This document shows, in pieces, positions 12,501-23,777 of a DNA stretch of 64,000 nt. Under the pieces are notes generated by a model, which was not told the origin of the DNA, ran no database searches, and worked only from the letters and a program-made list of their open reading frames with translations. Position numbers and translations under genes: made by a program. This DNA is from Sacculina carcini. Lineage: Eukaryota; Arthropoda; Thecostraca; Sacculinidae. The stretch is from NCBI GenBank assembly GCA_916048095.2, contig OU696574.1:6111587-6175586 (forward strand), given 5' to 3'. Each line of letters starts with the position of its first letter. The stretch's first letter is position 1.

Positions 12501-13843
12501 CACATGAGGAGCAAGTGAACATACGGCTGCAGGAAGTACAGGCAGCCACCGAGGCCGACATGGAAATGAGGACACTCAGGGGAGTCATAAAGGACGGCTT
12601 CCCAGCGACGAAAAGGGAACTCCCCGAAATCATCAGGGAGTACTGGCCTAAACACACGGAACTGACGGAGGAAGATGGACTTGTTCTGTGTGGATGTCGT
12701 TTAGTCATTCCTCGCAGCATGCGAAAAAGTATACTACTGATGCTACACGACGGCCATCAAGGTCAAGAGCGCACCAAGGCCCGAGCCAGGCGTGTAGTAT
12801 ACTGGCCCGGTATTGACCGCGACATAGATGCGACGACAAGGTCCTGCGAGCCGTGCCAGCAGGCCCTGCCATCACAGCAACAGGAAACATACCGAGCGCA
12901 CGCCAGACCTCAACGACCGTTTCAGGTCATCTCAGCGGACTTCTTCCAATATGCTGGACGCCACTTCCTGGTGGTCGTAGATCACTTGTCAGGTTGGCCC
13001 ACAGTCGCGCAGTTGGGAGTAGACACGTCTGCTCGAAAACTAATATCGACCATGCAGTCTCTTTTCTGTTTTTCAGGCGCACCAGACGTGATGTACAGTG
13101 ACGGTGGACCGCAGCTAACTTCAACGGCGTTCCACAGCTTCCTGCAACACTGGGGAGTGAAGCACCGAACATCGTCACCGGGCTATGCCCAATCGAACGG
13201 GCAAGCGGAGGCGGCAGTGAAGAGCATGAAAAAGCTCATCGCTCACTGCTGGTGCAACAGGTCAAGGACACTGCAGCAAGATCAGTGGACGCGCGGCATT
13301 TTGCAGTATCGCAACACGCCGGCTGCCAACGGACTATCTCCAGCAGAAGTAGTTTTCGGTCGCGCCGTACAAGACGCCGTGCCGGCTCATCGACGCGCCT
13401 TCGCAGAGAAGTGGCACGCGGTTGCGGACGCCGCCGATCGAGTCCCGCAGCGCACCGTGGAGCGGTACAACAGTGCGGCACGGGATCTGCATACGTTGGC
13501 GGTGGGAAACCACGTGTCTGTACAGGACTTTCCCACGCGACGGTGGTCACGGTATGGTGTTATTGTTGCCGTAAACCCAGACCGGCAATATTTGGTCCGG
13601 CTTTCAAGCGGTCGTGTGCTGTGCCGGAATAGGCGATTCATCCGCCGACGCTATGCACATGCCACCGCCGACAATACGGAGGACGCGACGGTCCCGTCAC
13701 CGCCGTCCACTAGGATGGCAACCACACCAGCGGCCACTCCGTATCCTGATAATCCCTCTGCTGCAGCCAGACATGCGCCGACTCCACCGCGCAGAACGAG
13801 GCGCGTTCGAAGACCTACCCGACGCCTCATTGAATCCATGTGA
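9518..13843 (+). CDS. Gag-pol polyprotein of the complete LTR retrotransposon
   Basis: I start at ATG 9518-9520 (MAQPHSEP), giving 1441 codons; the frame stays open into the LTR, but no ATG lies upstream in it. Domains in order: capsid-like gag (about 40-200); two zinc knuckles from Cys232 and Cys253; aspartic protease DSGAD at 307; a proline-rich region of 12-residue repeats (about 403-487); reverse transcriptase (about 540-760) with VVDD, Asp 699-700, where many relatives have YxDD; RNase H with TDAS (Asp 846); integrase finger H1077, H1080-1081 region, C1110, C1113; integrase core Asp1141, Asp1195, Glu1231 (D-x35-E); and a basic C-terminal tail. All expected catalytic residues are present and nothing is interrupted. 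It makes the proteins that copy element RNA to DNA and insert it. Confidence 0.95.
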   Translation: MAQPHSEPQTSSPIRPSPLPRTSEPFAWLGKASQPQRLDVSVDKEVSLRAWRRRWDDFFLLSGLSATSRDVQMAALRACLSDDTLKVVENFDFAEGEENDVSTVVRKISDYIVGQTNEVLERKYFNSRSQNHGENFDDFFTSLKDLAARCNFCETCKESLIRDRIVMGLRDGATIQKLCAIPKLGLKTAIDICRAEEAANRDASTIIGHQLNKVSNAATGGTTTKVQQRHKCSWCSGPWHTHVKDCPARNSVCNNCGKRGHFAKACRQRHKTQVTTIIATMSATHAPKVSVTVCTPDARAQIMALPDSGADISVAGLDALNELHIATRDLEPPEGQPKLADQSSVTTVGVFDATVYCGQRCTQTRFHVLPGAQGLVLSWFAARQLGFLPEDYPRQVSTLQTALTPPPTPCARRQTAPPPTPRARRQTAPPPTPRASRQTASPPTPQASRQTASPPTPRASRQTAPPPTPRASRQTAPQPSQRTGRQMPQQSIEDSRTTVNTAMSDSLTQQLVDEFPRVFDGQVRSMPGEKFRIVLRDDARPFCVTTPRRVPFALREKLQQELDTLQRNGIISPTTCATEWCAPIVVTPKKNSDDIRLCVDLSHLNKYVVRERYQSETPAEAVSSIAQKDARWFTVFDALKGYHQCPLDKDSQLLTTFITPFGRYRFLRAPYGINSISEHYNRRMTECFTGLQRFARVVDDIVLYDRDLDDHVAHVKQFLQRCAEAGVSLNKRKFRAAQKRAKFAGYVVDEEGYRLDPSLTDAIASFPTPTHISELRSFCGLSNQVASFSTEISALLQPLRPLLKTRNEFMWDSVHDRAFERVRDALSSPKTLAFFDPASPTTLTTDASRLNGLGFVLSQKQKDNNWKVVQAGSRFLSDAETRYAVIELEALAVAWAMQKCRQFLLGRHNFDVVVDHRPLLGIFKSRRLDEIENPRLQRLRLKTMEYNFSISWCKGAENNAADALSRSPVCQPTKEDEVAEDSSSLSICALHCSSAHEEQVNIRLQEVQAATEADMEMRTLRGVIKDGFPATKRELPEIIREYWPKHTELTEEDGLVLCGCRLVIPRSMRKSILLMLHDGHQGQERTKARARRVVYWPGIDRDIDATTRSCEPCQQALPSQQQETYRAHARPQRPFQVISADFFQYAGRHFLVVVDHLSGWPTVAQLGVDTSARKLISTMQSLFCFSGAPDVMYSDGGPQLTSTAFHSFLQHWGVKHRTSSPGYAQSNGQAEAAVKSMKKLIAHCWCNRSRTLQQDQWTRGILQYRNTPAANGLSPAEVVFGRAVQDAVPAHRRAFAEKWHAVADAADRVPQRTVERYNSAARDLHTLAVGNHVSVQDFPTRRWSRYGVIVAVNPDRQYLVRLSSGRVLCRNRRFIRRRYAHATADNTEDATVPSPPSTRMATTPAATPYPDNPSAAARHAPTPPRRTRRVRRPTRRLIESM
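9519..9536 (+). promoter_or_regulatory. Candidate primer-binding site inside the ORF
   Basis: TGGCGCAGCCGC follows the 5' LTR directly. TGG at this place pairs with the CCA end of a tRNA. The site also encodes residues 2-6 of gag-pol, because the ATG uses the last LTR base. The tRNA identity was not determined. Confidence 0.65.
10725..10960 (+). repeat. 36-bp tandem repeat inside gag-pol
   Basis: About six and a half units of 36 bp, each coding for a version of APPPTPRASRQT, lie between protease and reverse transcriptase. The unit keeps the frame, so copy number can change without breaking the ORF. The segment is proline- and arginine-rich and probably a flexible linker. Confidence 0.9.
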
Positions 13844-13853
13844 CGTGAGCCTC

Positions 13854-13870
13854 AAGGGGAAGAAGGGAGG
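13854..13870 (+). promoter_or_regulatory. Polypurine tract
   Basis: AAGGGGAAGAAGGGAGG directly abuts the 3' LTR, the standard plus-strand primer. Confidence 0.9.
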
Positions 13871-14104
13871 TGTTGGGAGTTTGTCTAAAATTGATTATTG
13901 TCGTTGTGTGGGTCGAAACTGACGGGGGGGAGACAATTGCGGCTGGGAGACAACGTGGGTTTTTTGTGGTTATTGCTCTGTGATTTATTGTGAATATTCC
14001 TGATATCTTGCGTTACGTAACACGTTAAGAAATACTTTACGAGGTCTAGCGTTACCTGTTTTTGCGCGAATACACGTTGATAACTTGTGCGCGGCCTTTG
14101 AACA
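13871..14104 (+). repeat. 3' LTR
   Basis: 234 bp, appears identical to the 5' LTR, followed by the CCAAT target duplication. Confidence 0.95.
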
Positions 14105-15049
14105 CCAATTGTCCCCTGATATTGGATTTTCATACATAGAAATGACTTTAAATGATGTTTGGTGCCTTTTTACATGTTTTATTTCAAAGTTATTTTAATA
14201 ATAGTATAAAAAACAAATATGTATCAATAAATATCCCAAGATAATGTTTGAAAGTGCATCCCGGCTCGATTGCTCAAGTTTTATTCATTGAAAAAACAAT
14301 TGTTATTGAAATATGGCTTTAATGATGTGGATATTTGAAATAATCTGTCAGCAGAACAAAACAAGTTATTTGATTGATCAAGTATTTTTTAAGGAATCTA
14401 TGTTTTTTATGAAAGGAAGCCATGATGTTTTTATGAATGAGGTCACTTGTATTTACCCCAGAAAATTGAAAATATATTAAATATGTGTAATAAAACAGCT
14501 AAAATGCGTTTGAAAGCCATATTATAGTTGTTTGTACGGTACTGTGCTGTACTTCTAGGTATCATTCAATTCTCATTGTTCTAGGTGTATCATTGAAATA
14601 AGTTTATCATATTGTGAAATCAAAAATTTAGCGAGCTAAATACAAGGTAGGATATACGAAGTATGGAATAATACTGTTATGAACAAAACTGTTAAATCAA
14701 TATTTAAAGCGTAAATAAGTCATATATTCCCCAAGTTGTTTGTTGTCCGTCTTACGGTGGCGAACACATGAACGTGCCAAGAAGCGGTCATAAAGGATTA
14801 GTGAATGAGACGGCGACACACACGCGTCTATATTGACGGCTCGATGATCGATGACGGTCTTTTGTCATGTGGTAAACCACCACATACTATTTTGAATCGT
14901 ACGCAAACAGCTCGGTGTTGGATGACAGGTATTTGTCGGATGCGAAAACACCACACAATCACCAACTGGCCCATGTGCTGAGTTAGTTTCCAGCGGTTGT
15001 ATCTGGTGTGTCTTGTATTAATAGTCCTGTGGTGAGCAAGTGTGACAGA
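14105..15049. other. Intergenic DNA upstream of the hAT fossil
   Basis: AT-rich with no gene seen. It may hold the 5' end and promoter of the hAT fossil, but I could not identify a matching terminal repeat. Confidence 0.6.
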
Positions 15050-16540
15050 ATGCCCGGCAGAAAGAAAACACAAGTTTCCAAATTGTTCGTGGATGTGCCA
15101 AGCGAAACGAAAGTACCGAAAGTAAAGTGCCTGTTCTGCTCGTTGGTACTATCGAAAAATGGAAGCAGAATGGCAAAGCACATTGCAAAGTGCACAAAAT
15201 GTGACACCAACACTAAGGCAAGATTCGTGAAGACGCACAAAGGCCAAGAGGATTATTTCACTGAAACGGAAGAATCGGTGGCCAGTTCAGCGTCTTTCAC
15301 GACATCTGCTTCAGCAAAGTCATCCCAGCTGAAAATCGCTTCGTTCACCTATATCGACAAGATGACAGAAACGTAAACAGTAAGTACAATAATATTCTTC
15401 TAATTTTTCTAATTAATATTCTAATAATTCTAATTTCAATATACCATAACACATCTTCAATAATTCAAATATAATTTATGCGTACACATTATTGCACAGA
15501 AAACTATAGTTTCCGTTATAATTGTTTTACAGGAGGAATGTCAGCTACAATTAGCCCGGGCCATTTATGGCAGCGGGTGTCCACTGAATCTCGACGACAA
15601 CAACCTTTGGGCGAACTTTTTTCGGACAATCAGGCCCTCATTTAAACCACCGAGTCGGGATGCATTGTCAAACAATCTGCTGGAAAAGATCTACCAGGAG
15701 TGTTTTGTCACTGCCAAATAAATGGTAGAGTCTACTGCCAGTGTTGCAGTAGTGTGTGACAGCTGGACAAACATCAGGTGAGCCTTTGAAATGCATGCTC
15801 TGTCAAATGCCATTCGTCTCTATGTATCTTGAATTGAAATACATTCGTTTCGCATTCATATACTGAATGTATTTGAATTACAGGAATGAGGGGATTACAA
15901 ACTTCATTGTAACGGTGCCAAAGCCGATATTCTGGAGTAGCATTGCATCAGGTTAGTTTCAATTGAACGACAGTCAAGCATCGATCAAAACACGTATTGA
16001 ATGCTATGATCCAATATTCCTCACAGTCATATTTTCACATATTTACAAATTACACAAACGAAATTTCAAAATTACAAAAACCTATTTTCAAATTTATTGT
16101 TATTTTGGGCTGATGCTGTCATATTTTAGTTAATGTTAGCAAGTGTGGTGCGACATCTAATTCCATCTTGTTCAATTTTCAGGTGCAGAAAGCCACACTG
16201 GCCAGTATATCGCCGATCGCTTGAAACAAGTGATCGACGATATTGGGCCAATGAAAGTGTTGGGCGTCTGCACCGACAATGCATCCAACATGAAAAAGGC
16301 TTGGGAACTGATACAGTTGGAGTATCCCCATATTCGAACCTACGGTTGCATGGCTCATGCCCTGCAACTGGTATTCACAGATGTGAATAAAATCAGCACT
16401 GCTATCAAGGTACAGTCAGACTGTGTTGCTGTTTGCAAGAAGATCAATCAGTCACACAAACTATGTGCTCTGCTGAGGCAGCACCAGCAGCAGTCCACGC
16501 AAGAACATCGTCAATCTCTGAAATTACCAGTGAAAACAAG

Positions 16541-18192
16541 GTAAAAATTTACGTAATATTCTGAATTTATTGGGCTTTTTTAGCGTTCCATTGACTTGCC
16601 AATGAGCTAACTATGAACGTTTATTGGAAGTTTTCATGAGTTTTGATACAATTATACATGCGAATTAGTATTTATAATGAACTAGCGACAAGTTCCGCAC
16701 TTCGTGCGGTTATGGTCGCTAGTAGATCCGCACTACGTGCGTCTCGTAGCTTCGTTTGTAGTATTGTAAGTGATGCGGTCGCCTTGAGTTTTGTCTGGGA
16801 TAGCAATGCAAATATGATGATAATGCACTTGAAGCAAACGTCAAGGCCAATGCAAACAAATGGTGTCGCAAGGATGTTGCAACACCACAGCAAATATTAT
16901 ATTATTTTGAGGTATTATAGATTTTTCCCGGATGCATATTATATCTGAAAATCTAACATATATGTAGATACAAAATTAGAAAATAACAAGTGTAACCACA
17001 TATAATTCAATAAGTAGTGTAGGCATATAAAATTCAAGTGTTCATACTCACATTGAGTCGGATACGCGCTTCAACTATTAGTGCCAAAGGCACGCGAATA
17101 TTGGTATTATGGTTCTGGTATGTTTAACCAGCCTGCGACAGAATCGCCGTCTGATCATCAAAATGTTGCACAATCCGTGTGCACGACATTATGTAAGTTC
17201 GCATCGCACATACAGACGCACACGCATACAAACACTGGCTGCACACGTGTTCGTTCATAGAATTTCGGCACACGGACACACATACCAATACAAAATGCAA
17301 AACGGTATCGTGTGTGCAATTCCTGGGCAGAATTGCAAAATTATGCAAGAACAGTTCGCAGAAAAGATGTGGTGGCAATCTGGCAGGGAAGTTTCTAGCA
17401 ATCGCTCAACTGAATGACAAAAGTGTGTAGAATAAAGGTAAAAAACAAACACCAATAGAAAAATATATGATAATTACAATTACAATATTGGTAAGCTACA
17501 CATATACACTTGAAAAACGCTTCTGGAACACGCACATGCACGACAATGTACTTAATTAAACACTCCGTTTTACTACGCACTCTGCACGCCACTGTGCATT
17601 TGGAAACGCTCGCTGCAATGCACGTGAGTCATGGTATATCGACACACAGACACACACACCAATATGTACATCAGTGTGCCGTTCTGTACACTGTGTATGT
17701 ATGTGTGTGTGTACGTGTACCTGTATGTGTATGTGTGTGTGTGTGTGCATCTATGTCAGTGTGTATGTGTGTGTGTGTGCATGTATGTCAGTGTGTATGT
17801 GAGTGTGTGTGTGCCTGAGGTGGCAATCTCGCATGGGCGTTTCTAGCAATCGCTCAACTGAATGGCGCAGTGTGTAGAATAATGGTGAAAAACAAACACC
17901 AGTAGAAAAATAAATGTTAATTACAATTACAATATTGGTAAGCTACACATATCCACTCGAAAAACGTCTGTGGAACACGCACATGCACGACAATGTACTT
18001 ATTTAAACACTCTGTTTAACTACGCACTCTGCACGCCACTGGGCATTTGCAAACGGTCGCTGCAAACGCTCGCTGCAATGCACGTGAGTCATGGCATATC
18101 GACACACAGACACACACACCAATATATATACACCAATGTGCCGTTCTGCACACACACTCACTCACTCACTCACTCACTCACACACGTATCAG
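16541..18192. repeat. Repeat-filled intron of the hAT fossil
   Basis: Contains a strong hairpin at 16682-16722 and two tandem units at about 17398-17843 and 17844-18185. Both units carry CAATCGCTCAACTGAATG, AACACGCACATGCACGAC and (AC)/(TG) runs. The same modules recur in both arms of the foldback element (about 22430-22620 and 24690-25010, mirrored at about 28260-28470 and 30500-30710). An (ACTC)n run precedes the next exon. Confidence 0.75.
16682..16722. repeat. Perfect two-part hairpin
   Basis: CTAGCGAC at 16682-16689 pairs with GTCGCTAG at 16715-16722, and inside it CCGCAC (16695-16700) pairs with GTGCGG (16704-16709) around a TTC loop. A related CGGTTCTTGTCGCTAGTAG sequence sits in the foldback arms at about 24187 and 28935. 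Confidence 0.8.
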
Positions 18193-18837
18193 AAGCATTC
18201 TGGTGCCAAACAGAAGGCATCCTAATGCTTCTAGAGCCGGTGGCAGATGCCATTAAAACCATCGAAGGAGACGATAAGCCCCTTTCACTGGTAATAAAAA
18301 CATTCAGAGACTTGGAGGCCTCTCTTGAGCGAATTCTCCCCTCCTCTTCACTTTCAAAAAGTGAAGAGGATTCGCTCAGAAACATCATTCTTGTGCGGAG
18401 AAAATTTCTGGTGAAAGGCATTCACATGGCGGCGAATTTGCTAGATCCCAGATATTGTGGATCTCACCTTTCACCAGACGAATCAGTGAGTACCTATCGC
18501 AGTTATTTTTTTCATTAATAACAATTTACATCTACAATCCAGCCTTGTGGTACCATTGTTGTTCCACTGCAATACTCAAAGTTTTAATTCACCTAAATCA
18601 AGTTTGAAATAGTGCTATTTAATTATTGGATCTTTCATCACTGTTTTTCAGATTGATGCGATGGAGGAGATCCACGAGATTGCCACTCAACGGCAAGATG
18701 TGGATTCGTCTCGAATTGTGGCTGAGCTGGCAGACTTCAAGTCGAAAACAAAACTGTTTGCCAAACAATTCATCTAGACTACTGTTCACAAAACCTCGCC
18801 GGATAGTTGGTGGAATGGCATATGCAGCTCTAAATTA

Positions 18838-19127
18838 AAATAATTAGTGGTCCAGCGGTCAAACTCTGCAATCGCAAAGTAATACAGCATATCACAGTGT
18901 GTTATTTAATTAAAATAGAACTGAATTTTTTTCCCATATACAATCCATAATCTTAGTGTTTTTGTGAAGTTTTTTTAGAGTAAATTCAATAAGAAAAATA
19001 TATAGAATCGATTTTGTATCAAACTCGAATCAGACAGACTCAATCAGACTCGATTCTGTAAACCGGCTAATGAAATGGTGAGAATTGATTTTAAAATCGA
19101 TTTCCGCCCACCACTAATTTCCACATG
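18838..19127. other. AT-rich DNA between the hAT fossil and the foldback element
   Basis: No gene. ACTCGAATCAGACAGACTC-type motifs occur at 19022-19062, and CCGCCCACCACTA at about 19105 looks like a hAT end, but no partner end was proved. Confidence 0.5.
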
Positions 19128-19136
19128 TCATGCGTT
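19128..19136 (+). repeat. 9-bp target duplication, left
   Basis: TCATGCGTT immediately outside the left arm, identical to 33827-33835. Confidence 0.88.
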
Positions 19137-19436
19137 GAGTCTAGTACCTTTGGTGCGACATCCACTTCACGCGACGCTGTTTTGCACTGTACATACCTGT
19201 TACGTCATTGACTTCCGAACGAGTGACGTATTTAGGTCTAGCAGTGATGCCAGCAAGCCATAGAGAAATTGTAAGCCACTTCGTTCGACACCTTGGTTTA
19301 TCACCAGATTTCCCGGTTGACCACTCATACTCGACAGTGTATCTTTGGTGCGCGTCTTCTGTGTTCGTTCTCGGTCTTTGGCGTGTGTTCTGCAGTGGTC
19401 ATTTCGATGGTACGTGGTTATCTTTCTTACTAGTAG

Positions 19437-21180
19437 TATATTGGTATTAAGTATGGTCTGAATTGACTGCTATATCAGTACTCTCTATAATCATGTTTCC
19501 TTTTCATTTTTGATTGTGAGATATATTGGTATTAAGTATGGTCTGAATTGACTGCTTTATCAAGAGTCTCTATAATCATGTTTCCTTTTCACCTTGATTA
19601 TGAGATATATTGGTATTAAGTATGGTCTGAATTGACTACTTTACCAAGAGTCTCTATAATCATGTTTTCTTTTCACCTTGATTATGAGATATATTGGTAT
19701 TAAGTATGGTCTGAATTGACTGCTTTACCAAGAGTCTCTATAATCATGTTTTTTTCACCTTGATTATGAGATATATTGGTATTAAGTATGGTCTGAATTG
19801 ACTGCTTTACCAAGAGTCTCTATAATCATGTTTCCTTTTCACCTTGATTATGAGATATATTGGTATTAAGTATGGTCTGAATTGACTGCTTTACCAAGAG
19901 TCTCTATAATCATGTTTTCTTTTCACCTTGATTATGAGATATATTGGTATTAAGTATGGTCTGAATTGACTGCTTTACCAAGAGTCTCTATAATCATGTT
20001 TCCTTTTCACCTTGATTATGAGATATATTGGTATTAAGTATGGTCTGAATTGACTGCTTTACCAAGAGTCTCTATAATCATGTTTTCTTTTCACCTTGAT
20101 TATGAGATATATTGGTATTAAGTATGGTCTGAATTGACGGCTTTACCAAGAGTCTCTATAATCATGTTTCCTTTTCACCTTGATTATGAGATATATTGGT
20201 ATTAAGTATGGTCTGAATTGACTGCTTTACCAAGAGTCTCTATAATCATGTTCTCTTTTCACCTTGATTATGAGATATATTGGTATTAAGTATGGTCTGA
20301 ATTGACTGCTTTACCAAGAGTCTCTATAATCATGTTACCTTTTCACCTTGATTATGAGATATATTGGTATTAAGTATGGTCTGAATTGACTGCTTTACCA
20401 AGAGTCTCTATAATCATGTTCTCTTTTCACCTTGATTATGAGATATATTGGTATTAAGTATGGTCTGAATTGACTGCTTTATCAAGAGTCTCTATAATCA
20501 TGTTTCCTTTTCACCTTGATTATGAGATATATTGGTATTAAGTATGGTCTGAATTGACTGCTTTATCAAGAGTCTCTATAATCATGTTTCCTTTTCATTT
20601 TTGATTATGAGATATATTGGTATTAAGTATGGTCTGAATTGACTGCTTTATCAATACTCTCTATAATCATGTTTCCTTTTCATTTTTGATTATGAGATAT
20701 ATTGGTATTAAGTATGGTCTGAATTGACTGCTTTATCAATACTCTCTATAATCATGTTTCCTTTTCACCTTGATTATGAGATATATTGGTATTAAGTATG
20801 GTCTGAATTGACTGCTTTATCAATACTCTCTATAATCATGTCTCCTTTTCATTTTTGATTATGAGATATATTGGTATTAAGTATGGTCTGAATTGACTGC
20901 TTTACCAAGAGTCTCTATAATCATGTTTCCTTTTCATTTTTGATTATGAGATATATTGGTATTAAGTATGGTCTGAATTGATTGTTTTACCAATACTCTC
21001 TATAATCATGTTTCCTTTTCATTTTGATTATGAGATATATTGGTATTAAGTATGGTCTGAATTGACTGCTTTATCAATACTCTCTATAATCATGTTTCCT
21101 TTTCATTTTTGATTATGAGATATATTGGTATTAAGTATGGTCTGAATTGACTGCTTTATCAATACTATCCATAATCAATT
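19437..21180 (+). repeat. 84-bp tandem array, left arm, 21 copies
   Basis: Successive GAGATATATTGG sites are 84 bases apart (19518, 19602, 19686). I counted 21 copies of GGTCTGAATTG. The copies differ mainly at a TTTTCACCTTG versus TTTTCATTTTTG site and at CCAAGAGTC versus TCAATACTC, so at least two subtypes exist. Confidence 0.95.
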
Positions 21181-21600
21181 TTCAGCCACCTGATTCATTG
21201 TGATCCTGACGTGCTTATTTGTCACATTAATAGACAGTATTTGTCGTGTTATGTATGCTGGTGTTGACATGTAACCTGATCGCATGCCGTGTTTTGTTTT
21301 GTTTTTCAGTTGAGTCGCCGGTGCGCTGTGCATGCAGTCTCGGGCTCATCACAGTACTTGATCGAGGCTGGGTGGAGGATTGATCATCTCGTCGCCCACA
21401 TCGAGATTAAGAACGGTCTTGTATCGTGCTGTATGTAGTGTCTGGTTTCTGGATGTGGCAGGGCAACTGACATGCATTCTCACTGCATGCGTGTTCAGCC
21501 GACGACGACGGTGATTACTAATTGTTCAGTTATCACGTCCACGTTTCAATTGTTTTCTCGTGTGTTGGCTTGCGTGCATGTGCTGTAGTGTTTGGTGACG

Positions 21601-21648
<48 letters not shown>

Positions 21649-23777
21649 TTGATTCAGTGGATCGTGTATTGTTATGCAGTAGTGTTACGAGATCGCAGCT
21701 TCGCTCGTACTGTTTTTGCTTCATTATTCAAGTCATGTTTTATATCACCAGTGTTCTTGCACTATTATCTCTTGGCTCGGTTATAGACATTAATTCGTCT
21801 CAAATTAGCACTTTATTGCATTATATTTTTTGCATCGAATTTTCGTTTTTGCGTTTTTTCTTACCTCGTTCGTTCTTACCTCGCCTTGTTTGTGCGATTT
21901 TTTCAGCTCCACACAAAACTTCAAAACCCCACTTCTTCCTAACTTAATTTTGCCTATATCCGCCCGAGTGGTATATTTCGCTTGAAATTCAATATAAATG
22001 TTTGTGAACTTTTTGCAAACAGTGCTGAATTTTCTCAACTGTTCACCCGTTCTACTTTATCTCTCAATATGTGTTTATTATTGTGTCTTTTTCTCTGTTT
22101 CTCATATTGCTTCATGTTATCATATAGTGTCATGTGTCAGTGTTTATTGCACCATGACTGTTTTTGTTTGTGTGCTTTGTTCACTAATTGCGTGCTTGTA
22201 TAATATGCTACGTTGTTACTGTTGTTTCGTGGTCTTATGACATGCTTGTATTGTGCATATATTGGCTGGCTATGATATGTATAAGACATTCAGGGTAACA
22301 TTATTATATCGTGCGTTATGAGCATTTGGTGGACCTGATTTTTGTTGTAATCATTTGTAATCGTCGTCTCTGTTCTTACATGTCTTCTAACCAATACATT
22401 GTTACATATTATATTGTTTAGTGGCGGACAGAGTGCGTAGCGAAACGAAGAGTTTAATTAAGTACATCGTCGAGCACATGTGCGTATTCCAGAAGCGTTT
22501 TTCTAGTGTGTACGTGTAGTTTACCAATATTGTAAATGAAATTCATATTGATTTTCCTATCAGTGTTTGTTTTTCACATTGGCTCTACACACCGTGTCAT
22601 TTAGTTGAACTTTTGTGGCGTTGGTCTCATCACGGAGCTTCACTGGACCAATTTTCTGGACCGACTATATGTTGCGACATACACGACTGCAGATCAGATT
22701 GTAATGACACACAACCACATTGCTGCAATCTCAGAGAAGACTGTGCGCTTGTGTGCTTGGTAACAGTGTTTTGTATGTTTTGTAACAGCGGAGCGACCTC
22801 AAAACTACACACAAATATACATGCACACACACATGAATATTTACATTTTCATTTCGTTCAATTTCTACACAATTTTTAAGTTGTGCAGACAGTACAATAA
22901 TTGCAATGTGGACTTGAACAAACGTACACACATACATGTACGTTCATTCATAACAACATACAAACACGTACATTCGGCGTGAGTGTGGATTTATCACTGT
23001 CACTGACAGGTCCGTTAGAATCCTTCGGCATTTCGGCAAGCAAGCATTTCGGCATCAAGACAGAACGTGATGTATAGCCAAAAGGACCGCACGCACATGT
23101 ATACAAGTATAAGCAGTCAGGCAGGCTGGAAAACATGGCTGACAGCCACTAACCCTTCTGCTTTTCAAAACAGGTCTTATTTTCACCATGTATGACCGAT
23201 ATTCCACACCTGCTGACCGATATACACATATCCACACGCACTCACACACAGGCAAACAGAACACCGACCCTCGTCTTCCCCTACACACGCGTACACGCGC
23301 ACAAACACACACAGATACACACAAACATACACCGCCGGCACAGGCACAAAGGCCAGTGACAGCGGCGATATAACATGATAACAGAAAGACGTGCGAATGC
23401 AAACGACAGTTATGCATAGAAAAACGATATAAATATTTGTATAACATTTGAATATATATAATATTTGAATAGCATTGGTGGACCAAAACAATGCAAATTC
23501 ATCAAATCCTACAATACAAGCTATATACAATGCCAGTAATTATTTACAACAATTATAACATGCACATTCAATATCTCATTCACAGCGAATACTTCGGCTT
23601 TATGCAGAATTTTCCGATCATCAGATATTTGGAGCAAGTGTTTAAATATTTGATATTTAAAGATAATATAAGATATTAATATTGATTGATGTTAGATAGA
23701 TAAGATAGATCATGTAAATGGACAGATAGATATTGTAGATTAGATATTGTAGATTAGATAGATAAGATAGTTTTTGA

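Larger units (their letters stand above)
9285..14104 (+). mobile_element. Complete LTR retrotransposon (Ty3/gypsy type)
   Basis: Length 4820 bp. Two 234-bp LTRs at 9285-9518 and 13871-14104 look identical by eye and both begin TGTTGGGAG and end TTGAACA. A 5-bp target duplication CCAAT lies at 9280-9284 and 14105-14109. Between the LTRs are a primer-binding site, one unbroken gag-pol frame and a polypurine tract. Identical LTRs, an exact target duplication and no stop or frameshift indicate a very recent insertion that may still be competent. Gag and pol are fused in one frame, unlike the left element, and the ORF begins at the last LTR base. Confidence 0.95.
15050..18837 (+). pseudogene. hAT transposase fossil with BED zinc finger, multi-exon
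   Basis: Exon 1 (ATG at about 15050 to about 15370) has a BED-type finger (KCLFC...AKHIAKC). Exon 2, about 15540-15777, reads LARAIYGSG...CDSWTNI and contains an in-frame TAA at 15718-15720. Exon 3 is 15884-15951 and exon 4 is 16183-16540 (VCTDNASNMKKAW, YGCMAHALQL, the hAT core). Exon 5, about 18193-18485, includes NLLDPRYCG. Exon 6, from 18652, has TAG at 18775-18777 but stays in frame to an SPDSWWNG C-terminal hAT dimerisation motif. Splice sites between exons 2-3 and 3-4 have matching phase and GT/AG ends. Exons 4 and 5 do not match in phase, so an exon is lost or unseen. Two nonsense codons make this a pseudogene. The family cuts and pastes hAT elements. Confidence 0.85.

Noticed and set aside
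19437-21180. CRISPR-like array
   Set aside because: The 84-bp units are directly adjacent with no unique spacers, in an animal genome; this is a satellite.
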